64,000 bases of DNA, from NCBI RefSeq assembly GCF_945870625.1, contig NZ_CAMBTS010000005.1:1-64000 (forward strand), in the 5' to 3' direction. The stretch is from Novosphingobium sp. Chol11 (GTDB taxonomy: Bacteria > Pseudomonadota > Alphaproteobacteria > Sphingomonadales > Sphingomonadaceae). A program made the translations under genes and the position numbers. This document shows positions 52,812-61,283 of this stretch, piece by piece (the first letter of the stretch is position 1; each line of letters begins with the position of its first letter). The notes beneath the pieces are model-generated. The model did no database searches. It saw only the letters and a program-made list of their open reading frames with translations, and was not told the DNA's origin.

Positions 52812-54236
52812 TCAGGCGGGAGCGCCGCTGACAGCCTTGATTTCCATGAAGTCCTTGAGACCGAACAGGCCGCCTTCGCGTCCGTTGCCCGATTGCTTGT
52901 ATCCGCCAAACGGCATTCCTGCCGAAGGGCCCCAGTTGTTGATCGCTACCATGCCCGCGCGCAGCTCCGGTGCGATTTCCGCTGCCTTGGCCGGATCGCC
53001 CGAGATCACCGCCGACAAACCGTAGGCAGTGTCATTGGCGATATCGATCGCTTCCTCGATCGTGTCATAGGCCATGATCGTGGCAACGGGACCGAAGATT
53101 TCCTCTTGCGCGATGCGCATGTCGGGCGTCACGCCGGAGAACACCGTAGGCTTGATGTAAAAGCCGCGGTTGAGATCGGCTGGGCGATCGGTACCGCCGG
53201 TTTCAAGCGTTGCGCCTTCATCGATGGCGGACTGGATCAGCCCCTGGATCTTCTCGTACTGAGCCTTGTTGACAACCGGCCCGATGTGCATGCCTTCGAG
53301 CATCGGATCGCCGACCTTGGTGCCTTCGAACATCGCTTTGATGAACCCGGCAGCTTCGGTCGTGCGCTCTTTCTGGACGAGGATGCGGGTCGGCGCGATG
53401 CAGCTTTGCCCGGTGTTGATGAGCACGCCCTGCACGGTGGGCGGCAGAACTTCTTCAAAGCGGGCATCGGGCAGAACGATGTTGGGCGATTTACCGCCCA
53501 GTTCCTGATGGACGCGCTTGACCGTATCGGCAGCTGCTTTGGCGACCAGAATGCCGGCGCGGGTCGATCCGGTGAAGCTCACCATTTCGATGTCAGGGTG
53601 CGACGAGATGGCTGTACCGACCCCGACGCCATCACCCTGCACGAGATTGAACACGCCGGGGGGCACGCCTGCCGCATCGAGGATTTCAGCGAAGATCGCG
53701 GCGTTGCCGGGGCATTCTTCCGAAGGCTTCAAGACCATCGTATTGCCGCTGGCGATCGAAGGGGCAACCTTGAGTGCGATCTGGTTCAGCGGCCAGTTCC
53801 ACGGGGTGATCATGCCGACCACGCCCATTGGCTCGTAGACCACCATGTTTGGCCCCATGCGCTCGCTGAACGAAAAGTCCTTGAGCGCGGAAATCGTGCC
53901 GAGGAAGCCGCTGATGCCCGCGCCTACTTGCGCTGCTTGGGCAAAGCTGACCGGCGCGCCCATTTCGTTGGCCATCGAGCGGGCCAGATCGGGGGCGCGC
54001 TTCTGCATTTCTTCCACGATCCGCGTCAGCAGCGCAAGGCGCTCTTCGCGGGAGGTCTTGCGAAAGGTCTTGAACGCTTCGCGCGCGGCGGCAACGGCGG
54101 CATCGACATCGGCCTTCGTGCCGAGCGTGATTTCGGTGCAGGCCTCTTCGGTCGATGGCGAAATCACTTCGTGACGCGTGCCGCCGATGCTGTCGACCCA
54201 TTTGCCATTGATGTAGTGCTTCAGGTAGCTATCCAT
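52812..54236 (-). CDS. NAD(P)-dependent aldehyde dehydrogenase
   Basis: GVVGMITPWNWPLNQIALKVAPSIASGNTMVLKPSE...VSFTGSTRAG...HQELGGKSPNIV...NTGQSCIAPTRILV. Confidence 0.95.
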   Translation of the reverse strand: MDSYLKHYINGKWVDSIGGTRHEVISPSTEEACTEITLGTKADVDAAVAAAREAFKTFRKTSREERLALLTRIVEEMQKRAPDLARSMANEMGAPVSFAQAAQVGAGISGFLGTISALKDFSFSERMGPNMVVYEPMGVVGMITPWNWPLNQIALKVAPSIASGNTMVLKPSEECPGNAAIFAEILDAAGVPPGVFNLVQGDGVGVGTAISSHPDIEMVSFTGSTRAGILVAKAAADTVKRVHQELGGKSPNIVLPDARFEEVLPPTVQGVLINTGQSCIAPTRILVQKERTTEAAGFIKAMFEGTKVGDPMLEGMHIGPVVNKAQYEKIQGLIQSAIDEGATLETGGTDRPADLNRGFYIKPTVFSGVTPDMRIAQEEIFGPVATIMAYDTIEEAIDIANDTAYGLSAVISGDPAKAAEIAPELRAGMVAINNWGPSAGMPFGGYKQSGNGREGGLFGLKDFMEIKAVSGAPA

Positions 54237-54405
54237 TTTGGTTCTCCCATGTGTTTAACCGATAGCTTAACCCGTCCGGGCGGCCCCCCGCAAGCAGCGA
54301 ATTTGGGAGGGCGAAAGTCATCGATCGATTGCGCGTGTTTGCCCCTTAGGACGCGCAGCTTATAACAATCTTGCATTTAGTAAGCATGGTAGATAAATTG
54401 CTGCA

Positions 54406-54855
54406 ATGCAGGATAACATCGCGTTCATTGCCGCTGACGTTGGGCGCTTGTTTCGCAAGCGCTTTGACATCGCCGCGCGAAGATTTGGCGTCACCGGCCC
54501 GCAATGGCGGGTGCTCGTGGCGCTCACCCGCACGCCGGGCCTCAATCAAGTGGCGCTGGCCGCCTGGCTTGAGGTTGAAACCATCACGACAGGCCGGATG
54601 ATCGACCGGTTGGAAAAGGCAGGGCTGGTCGAGCGCCAATCGGATCCGGCCGACCGCCGCGCCTGGCTGCTTTATGTGACTCCCGCCGCCGGGCTTTTGA
54701 TGGACCGCCTCAGGGGCTGCGCGGACGAGGTGTTTGCCGAAGTCCTGCATGGCTTTAGCGAGGCCGAGCACACCCAGTTGCTCGATCTCCTTGGCCGCCT
54801 GCGCAGCAATCTCTCAGACGATCTGCCATTGGAAGGGAAGCAGGCGCATGGCTGA
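54406..54855 (+). CDS. MarR-family transcriptional regulator
   Basis: FGVTGPQWRVLVALTRTPGLNQVALAAWLEVETITTGRMIDRLEKAGLVERQSDPADRRAWLLYVT; MarR wHTH. Confidence 0.95.
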   Translation: MQDNIAFIAADVGRLFRKRFDIAARRFGVTGPQWRVLVALTRTPGLNQVALAAWLEVETITTGRMIDRLEKAGLVERQSDPADRRAWLLYVTPAAGLLMDRLRGCADEVFAEVLHGFSEAEHTQLLDLLGRLRSNLSDDLPLEGKQAHG

Positions 54856-55918
54856 GGCCGATCCCGTATCCGTGATCAATGCGGCGCCTGCGCCCGCCAT
54901 GAAAGCTAGGAACCAACCTCTGGCCCGCCGGCTGCGGCCCGGGCTGATGCTGATCGGCCCGGTACTGATCGTTGGCGGCGGCTTGTGGTACTGGTTCAGC
55001 AGTCCGGACGTGGTTTCGACCGACAATGCCTACATCAAGGCGGACATTGTGGCGGTAGCGGGCGAAGTTACCGGACTGGTTGAATCCGCCAATGTGCGGG
55101 AAAACCAGCAGGTTAACGCAGGCGATGTGTTGTTCACCATCAATCCTTCGCCTTACCGGGTGGCGGTGGCACAGGCCGACGCACAGATCGCGGCCGCACA
55201 GGCCCGGATAACCGGGCTTCAAGCGGAAGTGGGCGCGAATGCGGCCGAGCTGGCGGGCGCGCGCGACGATCTCGTGCTCGCGCAATCCACCCTCGCGCGC
55301 GAGAAGGCGCTGCTCGACCGCGGCTTCAACACCCGCGCGCGAATGGATATAGCCGAGCATGCGGTCGCCTCGGCGCGCGACCGGCTGGCCTCGGTCGAAG
55401 CAGAAGTCGTCAAGGCGCGCGCCCAGTTGGCCAACGGCAGTCAGGTTCCCGGCCTCAATCCCGCAATCGCGGCAGCGCAATCGCAGCGCGCCACCGCCGC
55501 GCTCAATCTTGAGCGCACCGTCGTGCGTGCGCCAGCATCGGGCCGGATCGCGCAATCGGGGCGCATGATGGCCGGGCAGATGGTGTTTCCCGGCGTGCCA
55601 ATGGTGAGCATTGTGCGCGCGGGCAGCGCACGGATCGATGCCAATTTCAAGGAAACCGACTTGGGCCGGATGCAGCCGGGGCAACCGGCGGACATCAGCA
55701 TCGACGCATACCCGGGCATGAAGCTCAAAGGGCATGTCGAGAGCATCGGCGCGGGGACTGGCTCGGAATTTTCGGTGCTGCCTGCGCAAAACGCCACCGG
55801 CAATTGGGTCAAGGTGATCCAGCGGGTGCCCGTGCGCATCACGATCGATGGGAAGGCTGATCGCCCGCTGATCGCCGGGCTTAGCGCCAAGGTAAAGGTG
55901 CATGTCGGCAAGCGCTGA
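54848..55918 (+). CDS. HlyD/EmrA-family efflux membrane-fusion protein
   Basis: SSPDVVSTDNAYIKADIVAVAGEVTGLVESANVRENQQVNAGDVLFTIN...TVVRAPASGRIAQSGRMMAGQMV. Confidence 0.93.
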   Translation: MAEADPVSVINAAPAPAMKARNQPLARRLRPGLMLIGPVLIVGGGLWYWFSSPDVVSTDNAYIKADIVAVAGEVTGLVESANVRENQQVNAGDVLFTINPSPYRVAVAQADAQIAAAQARITGLQAEVGANAAELAGARDDLVLAQSTLAREKALLDRGFNTRARMDIAEHAVASARDRLASVEAEVVKARAQLANGSQVPGLNPAIAAAQSQRATAALNLERTVVRAPASGRIAQSGRMMAGQMVFPGVPMVSIVRAGSARIDANFKETDLGRMQPGQPADISIDAYPGMKLKGHVESIGAGTGSEFSVLPAQNATGNWVKVIQRVPVRITIDGKADRPLIAGLSAKVKVHVGKR

Positions 55919-57503
55919 TTCCCCGGCCCGCAAAACACCGGTCAACGTTGAAGTGCCGGCGTTGGTAGTGAAGCATCGCGGTTGGCTGCTTGTCGGCGTG
56001 ATGGGCGCCATGGTCATGCAAGTGCTCGATACGACGATTGCCAATGTGGCGCTGCCACATATGCAGTCATCGCTCTCGGCCACGCAGGATACGGTCACCT
56101 GGGTGCTCACGAGCTACGTATTGGCCTCGGCGGTCGCGCTGCCTCTCGTGGGCTGGCTGGTCAGCAGACTGGGCACGCGGACCATGCTGCTGGGTTCGGT
56201 GACTTTGTTCACGCTGGCCTCGATCCTTTGCGGATTGGCGCAGAGCCTGGAGCAAATGGTGCTGTTTCGTGTGCTCCAAGGGCTTGCCGGTGCCTTTCTC
56301 GGGCCACTGGCACAGACCGTTACAATCGATACGAGCACGCCGTCGGAGCGGCCCAAAATGATGGCGCTGTTCACCCAAGGGGTCATGCTTGGTCCGATCG
56401 CCGGTCCGATGCTCGGTGGTTATCTCACTGAGAATCTCGATTGGCGCTGGGTCTTTTTCGTTAACATCCCCCTTGGCATTGCGTGTCTGGTCATCATCGC
56501 ACTGTGCATGCCCCGGACAGTGGGACCCGCGCGCAAGATCGACTTGTTGGGCTGGGCGCTGGTCGCTGGGGCGGTCTCGGGTTTGCAACTGTTGCTTGAT
56601 CGCGGACCTTCGCAGGATTGGTTCGAGTCGGGTGAGGTGGTGTCTTACCTGGTTCTCTCGCTCAGTTGCTTCTGGATGGGGGTGGTGCACTTTGCTGCTG
56701 CCCGGAACCCGTTGTTTCCACCTGCGATGTTTACCGACCGAAATTTCCTTGGCGGTCTGCTGTTCACGTTCATCATGGGCATGACCATGATGTCGGTGAT
56801 GGCGCTGCTGCCGAGCCTGCTCCAGACAATCTATCGCTATCCGGTGATCGATGCCGGGTTGCTGCTTGCGCCGCGCGGGGTGGGGACACTGCTCTTCATC
56901 ATGCTGTTTTCCCGGCTCATGGCAAAAAGCGATCCGCGCATGATGCTGGCCTGCGGCTTTGGCATTACCGGCTTTTCATTCTGGCTGATGACCGGATGGT
57001 CTGACATCATGCCGACCTGGCCAATAGTGCTGAGCGGGTTTGTCCAGGGGATGGGCATCAGCCTGGTGTTCATTCCGGCCAATTTGATCACGTTTGCGAC
57101 GCTGCCCCCTGCGTATCGGACCGATGCTTCGGGGCTGGTCAACATGATGCGCAATCTCGGTGCGTCGATCGGCATCGCGGTTGCCACCTTCCTGCTCGGC
57201 CGCGACATTCAAGTGAACCACGCGGAACTAGGCGCAGAGGTTACCCGGCTTTCGGTCCCCTTCGATCTAGACCGGATCACCGCCTATGGCGATGCCAGCG
57301 CCGCGATGATCGCGGCGGCCGATGGCATGATCAACCAGCAGGCCGCCATGATCGCCTACATAAACGATTTTCTGTTGATGGCGGTCGTCAGCTTTGTAGC
57401 CATCCCGTTGATCTTGTTTCTCAAGAGCGCGAAGAGCGCAATGCCCGTCACCAAGGAAGCCGCAGGCAGCGTGCCAGACGGAATGGCCGACGCGCTGCAC
57501 TGA
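55902..57503 (+). CDS. DHA2-family (EmrB-like) MFS drug efflux permease
   Basis: MVMQVLDTTIANVALPHMQSSLSATQDTVTWVLTSYVLASAVALPLVGWL; 14-TM DHA2 family. Confidence 0.94.
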   Translation: MSASADSPARKTPVNVEVPALVVKHRGWLLVGVMGAMVMQVLDTTIANVALPHMQSSLSATQDTVTWVLTSYVLASAVALPLVGWLVSRLGTRTMLLGSVTLFTLASILCGLAQSLEQMVLFRVLQGLAGAFLGPLAQTVTIDTSTPSERPKMMALFTQGVMLGPIAGPMLGGYLTENLDWRWVFFVNIPLGIACLVIIALCMPRTVGPARKIDLLGWALVAGAVSGLQLLLDRGPSQDWFESGEVVSYLVLSLSCFWMGVVHFAAARNPLFPPAMFTDRNFLGGLLFTFIMGMTMMSVMALLPSLLQTIYRYPVIDAGLLLAPRGVGTLLFIMLFSRLMAKSDPRMMLACGFGITGFSFWLMTGWSDIMPTWPIVLSGFVQGMGISLVFIPANLITFATLPPAYRTDASGLVNMMRNLGASIGIAVATFLLGRDIQVNHAELGAEVTRLSVPFDLDRITAYGDASAAMIAAADGMINQQAAMIAYINDFLLMAVVSFVAIPLILFLKSAKSAMPVTKEAAGSVPDGMADALH

Positions 57504-57650
57504 AAATTGCTTGGGAACATTGCTTGGGATGATCGCTTGGAACAGCAAGGATTGAGGCGTACATTCATAGTGCGAAAAGCGGCTCTGATCGCTTGAGTCT
57601 ATCTGGCTTGTGCCGCGGATCGGTCCCTGTCTGGACGAAGGAGAGATACG

Positions 57651-58103
57651 ATGCCCCTGTTCACCGCAGTTGCTCGAAAATCCACGAAATCGGCGCTTTT
57701 GGCCGCAGCAGTTCTTATCATGATCGGAGGCGCGCCTGCCGTGGCTGCTCCCGTCACGTTGACCGCAACCCTTGGCGGCGGAAATGAAACGGGTGGCGGC
57801 AGTGCGGAAGGCAGCGGCACTTTCAAAGTTGAGGCGGATGGCGAAACGGGAGACTTTTGCTACACGCTGACAGCCGCAAAGATCGGGACCGCGAGCGCCG
57901 CCCACCTGCATAGCGGAGCGGCAGGCAGCGATGGGGACGTGGTCGTGCCGCTTGCCGTAACCGGTGCTGGCAGCGATGAATGCGTTGCGATGGAGCCGGC
58001 CAAGCTCAAGCCCATTCTGGCCGACCCGGCTTCATACTATATCAATGTCCACACCGCCGAGTTTCCCAAGGGCGCCATTCGCGGGCAACTGACCAAGCCT
58101 TGA
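57651..58103 (+). CDS. CHRD-domain secreted protein
   Basis: Signal peptide; LTATLGGGNETGG...CYTLTAAKIGTASAAHLHSGAAGSDGDVVVPL...YYINVHTAEFPKGAIRGQL. Confidence 0.92.
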   Translation: MPLFTAVARKSTKSALLAAAVLIMIGGAPAVAAPVTLTATLGGGNETGGGSAEGSGTFKVEADGETGDFCYTLTAAKIGTASAAHLHSGAAGSDGDVVVPLAVTGAGSDECVAMEPAKLKPILADPASYYINVHTAEFPKGAIRGQLTKP

Positions 58104-58125
58104 ACGCGGCGAGCGGGCTGCCAGT

Positions 58126-59340
58126 TCAGCGACCCCGCTGCGCCAGCAGGCGAAGGCGCAGCGCATTGAGCTTGATAAAGCCGGCGGCATCCTTCTGATC
58201 ATAAGCGCCCGCATCGTCTTCGAACGTGACGTGCGCTTCAGAATAGAGGCTGTCGGGCGATTTGCGGCCGACGACCGAGGCCACGCCCTTGTATAGCTTG
58301 AGGCGCACGGTGCCGTTGACGCGCGTCTGGCTGTGATCGATCGCCGCCTGCAGCATCTCTCGTTCTGGCGTGAACCAGAAGCCATTGTAGATGAGCTCGG
58401 CGTATTTGGGCATGAGCTCGTCCTTCAGGTGCGCCGCGCCGCGATCAAGCGTGATGCTCTCGATGCCGCGATGCGCGCGGGCATAGATCTCGCCTCCCGG
58501 GGTTTCATACATCCCGCGGCTTTTCATGCCAACGAAACGGTTTTCAACGAGATCGAGCCGCCCGATGCCGTGCCTGCGGCCGAGATCGTTGAGCGCGGCG
58601 AGCAAGGCGGCAGGCGACATCGCCTCGCCATTCAGCGCGGTGCCGTCGCCCTTCTCGAATTCGATGGTGATGTATTCCGGCTGGTCAGGCGCGTCTTCCG
58701 GGTTGACGGTGCGGCTGTAGACGTAGTCCGGCACTTCGGCCCATGGATCTTCGAGCACTTTGCCTTCCGACGAGGTGTGGAGCAGGTTGGCATCGGTCGA
58801 GAACGGGCTTTCGCCGCGCTTGTCGGTGGGCACTGGGATCTGGTGCGCTTCCGCCCAGGCGATGAGGGCGGTGCGGCTGGTCAGGTCCCATTCCCGCCAC
58901 GGCGCAATCACCTTAATGCCGGGATTGAGCGCATAGGCCGAAAGTTCGAAACGGACCTGATCGTTGCCTTTGCCGGTTGCGCCATGCGCGACCGCGTCGG
59001 CACCAGTTTCGCGAGCGATTTCGATCAGACGCTTGGAAATCAGCGGCCGGGCGATTGAGGTGCCGAGCAGGTAATCGCCTTCGTAGCGGGCATTGGCGCG
59101 CATCATCGGAAATACGAAATCGCGAACGAACTCCTCGCGCAGATCATCGACGTAGATATGCTCGGGGCGAACGCCCATCAGCTCGGCTTTGGCGCGCGCA
59201 GGGCCGAGTTCTTCGCCCTGTCCGAGATCGGCCGTGAATGTGACTACCTCGCAGCCATAGGTCACTTGCAGCCATTTCAGGATGACGCTGGTATCGAGGC
59301 CGCCGGAGTAGGCAAGAACAACACGCTTGATATCGGACAT
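58126..59340 (-). CDS. argG: Argininosuccinate synthase
   Basis: [45 protein letters not shown]; ArgG signature. Confidence 0.98.
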   Translation of the reverse strand: MSDIKRVVLAYSGGLDTSVILKWLQVTYGCEVVTFTADLGQGEELGPARAKAELMGVRPEHIYVDDLREEFVRDFVFPMMRANARYEGDYLLGTSIARPLISKRLIEIARETGADAVAHGATGKGNDQVRFELSAYALNPGIKVIAPWREWDLTSRTALIAWAEAHQIPVPTDKRGESPFSTDANLLHTSSEGKVLEDPWAEVPDYVYSRTVNPEDAPDQPEYITIEFEKGDGTALNGEAMSPAALLAALNDLGRRHGIGRLDLVENRFVGMKSRGMYETPGGEIYARAHRGIESITLDRGAAHLKDELMPKYAELIYNGFWFTPEREMLQAAIDHSQTRVNGTVRLKLYKGVASVVGRKSPDSLYSEAHVTFEDDAGAYDQKDAAGFIKLNALRLRLLAQRGR

Positions 59341-59458
59341 GGCAGGTTGATCCCCTGAATTGCCGGACTGCTTTTCGAGCGGCGGCGCGTAACAGGCAGG
59401 CGCAATGATCGCAACCTATGCCTGCGTCAACCGCGCGGGCGCTGGGCAAGCCGGGAAG

Positions 59459-59740
59459 GCCGTGGCGGCACCAGCCCGATCAAACAGGCGCGGCCACGGT
59501 TTCCAGAAAGTGCTTTTTCGTCTCGACTTCAATTCTCAGCGAACACAGCGCGATCGAGGTGATCGCCCTGCGCGGGGTCAGCGGGTCGGGAGTTGGACCT
59601 CCCGACGGATAGCAGCTGCCGGGACATCCCAAGCCCGCGACAACCCTCCGGAGCAATGGCCAATCCGCCTTTCGCGTAACAGGATTAAAGCGCGGTCCGG
59701 TCCGAAACGCGCTGGAGAAGCCTGCCTAGAGGCGCAGGAT
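59459..59740. ncRNA. Hairpin-rich noncoding region, candidate structured RNA (strand and boundaries unknown)
   Basis: Inverted repeats: 59460-59466/59493-59499, 59550-59555/59561-59566, 59585-59592/59599-59606, 59690-59694/59708-59712, 59721-59725/59734-59738; no convincing ORF. Confidence 0.3.
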
Positions 59741-59917
59741 GATTGCCTAAGGTCATCTCTAGATTGCTCGAAATTGGATAGAGATTAACCATTGCTGGCC
59801 GTTTTGGCGCAATGTGAACGGTTCGAGCCTAGCTCAAGGTCCAACGTTGCCACGATCGTCAACGCCTTGCGGGTAGACCCGAAACGGACCTTTCTGCCAA
59901 AATGGAATCAGTTGGAG

Positions 59918-60403
59918 ATGCGCGGTGTCGGACGAACTGACATGATCGGCGCGAGGAGAACAGAAATAGCGGCGACTCATCCTGCGGATGGGCGAACAAC
60001 TCGCCTCTCATCTCGCCAAGCGAGTTGCATCGCGCTTGTCGCCAAAGGCTTTAGCTCAAAGGAGATCGCGCGCGAGCTTGGCATATCGCCATCTACCGTC
60101 GACAACCATATCTCGGCGGCCATGCATGCGGTTGGTTTGGCAAACCGGACTGCATTGGCGAACTGGTACAGTGAAAATCGCGAATCGGGGCACTCGGCTC
60201 CCTATGACAAAGAGCAGCCTGTCAACAGCGGCGCCCCTAGAATTTCAATCTCGCTTCCAGCCATGGGGGGGATTCGCAACTCACTTTCGTTGATGGAAAG
60301 AGTTTTCTCTGTTCTGCAGATCATTACTGTGTCGATAATGGCTGCATCTTCCCTGATTCTCGTCGTTCTTGTTTTGATCTTTTTCACGAACTGGTCTAAG
60401 TGA
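59918..60403 (+). CDS. LuxR/FixJ-type HTH regulator with C-terminal transmembrane helix
   Basis: TTRLSSRQASCIALVAKGFSSKEIARELGISPSTVDNHISAAMHAVGLANRTALANWY (LuxR HTH) and C-terminal VFSVLQIITVSIMAASSLILVVLVLIFFTNWSK. Start uncertain (TTG 59792, ATG 59918 or ATG 59942). Confidence 0.85.
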   Translation: MRGVGRTDMIGARRTEIAATHPADGRTTRLSSRQASCIALVAKGFSSKEIARELGISPSTVDNHISAAMHAVGLANRTALANWYSENRESGHSAPYDKEQPVNSGAPRISISLPAMGGIRNSLSLMERVFSVLQIITVSIMAASSLILVVLVLIFFTNWSK

Positions 60404-60412
60404 TTGTATAAT
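60383..60412 (+). promoter_or_regulatory. Candidate sigma-70-type promoter of the 114-aa ORF
   Basis: TTCACG (60383-60388), 18-bp spacer, TATAAT (60407-60412); the -10 lies within the inverted repeat TGATT-GTAT-AATCA (60401-60414). Confidence 0.5.
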
Positions 60413-60445
60413 CATGGCTCCTCTAAAGGAAGATAGGAGTTGTCC

Positions 60446-60787
60446 ATGATCAACTTTCGTGAAGCATCGGTCCGCGTCGTCACCAATGATGCTCAGGAAA
60501 TGAATGGCGCGATCGATCAGGCGCTGATCCAGCAAATGCGCCTTGCGACGAGCTTCATCGAAGCCACGCAGGAATCGCACCTTGCCATGCCGCTCACCCA
60601 GCCAGCCCTGCAAGCCATGGCCGAAGGCCTCGGCTGCTTGGTCGCGAGCCGGGAAAAGGTCTCTGACTCGATCCGCGAAATGAACCGCCTGTTGGCCCAC
60701 AGCAACCTCAAGGAGACCAATTTTGGCTGCCCGATCGGGATCTGGAAGCTTGTTTCAACCTCCAAACCCGAGCGCGCGGTAGCGTAA
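60446..60787 (+). CDS. Hypothetical soluble protein
   Basis: ATG with AGGAG 6 nt upstream; MINFREASVRVVTNDAQEMNGAIDQALIQQMRLATSFIEATQESHLAMPLTQPALQAMAEGLGCLVASREKVSDSIREMN. Confidence 0.8.
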   Translation: MINFREASVRVVTNDAQEMNGAIDQALIQQMRLATSFIEATQESHLAMPLTQPALQAMAEGLGCLVASREKVSDSIREMNRLLAHSNLKETNFGCPIGIWKLVSTSKPERAVA

Positions 60788-60809
60788 CGGCGGCGAAGGG
60801 AGTGCAGGA

Positions 60810-61244
60810 TTGCTGAACGTCATCGTATTTGTTCTTTTCTGGCTCAATCTGTTTTGCAACCTAGCGGCGGCATTTGCTTACGGGCTCGTTCTGGAACGAG
60901 CGATAGCCGCAGGACTGGTTGCGATCAGTGTTGTGTTGGTTGCGATGAGCTTGATGATGACGACCAGCGATTTGGCGTATCTGTCAATTTTTTCAGATTG
61001 CTTCATTTTGCTGGTCGCCTGGTCCCTTGCACTCACTTCGGATCGCTATTGGCCAATCTGGTTTGCAGCGATGCAAACTCTGACGGTCGCGACTTTGGCC
61101 TTGACCCCGACGCAGGCCGGAATGCCGCAATTCATCCTTTTGAACCTTGCGGGGTTCTGGTCTTTGCCTGCGTTGCTGGTGATGACCTGGGGCACGATAC
61201 TGGACTGGCGGGAGCGTGCTTCCGCCAGTCCTTCCTCGGTGTAA
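60810..61244 (+). CDS. Hypothetical multi-pass membrane protein
   Basis: TTG start after GGAG; several hydrophobic segments (MLNVIVFVLFWLNLFCNLAAAFAYG...LVAISVVLVAMSLMM...FILLVAWSLAL...LPALLVMTWGTI). Confidence 0.72.
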   Translation: MLNVIVFVLFWLNLFCNLAAAFAYGLVLERAIAAGLVAISVVLVAMSLMMTTSDLAYLSIFSDCFILLVAWSLALTSDRYWPIWFAAMQTLTVATLALTPTQAGMPQFILLNLAGFWSLPALLVMTWGTILDWRERASASPSSV

Positions 61245-61283
61245 GTCGCGAATTCTGAAGCCGCTGGGAATTGCTGTTTTGCG

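Noticed and set aside
52809-54365. 518-aa plus-strand ORF opposite aldehyde dehydrogenase
   Set aside because: Shadow ORF; the minus strand encodes an unambiguous aldehyde dehydrogenase.
59605-59670. SAM-I-like string (GACAACCC...GGCCAATCC) between argG and the LuxR gene
   Set aside because: Superficial resemblance only; the kink-turn, P3 core and a methionine-related downstream gene are missing. Kept as a generic structured-RNA candidate instead.
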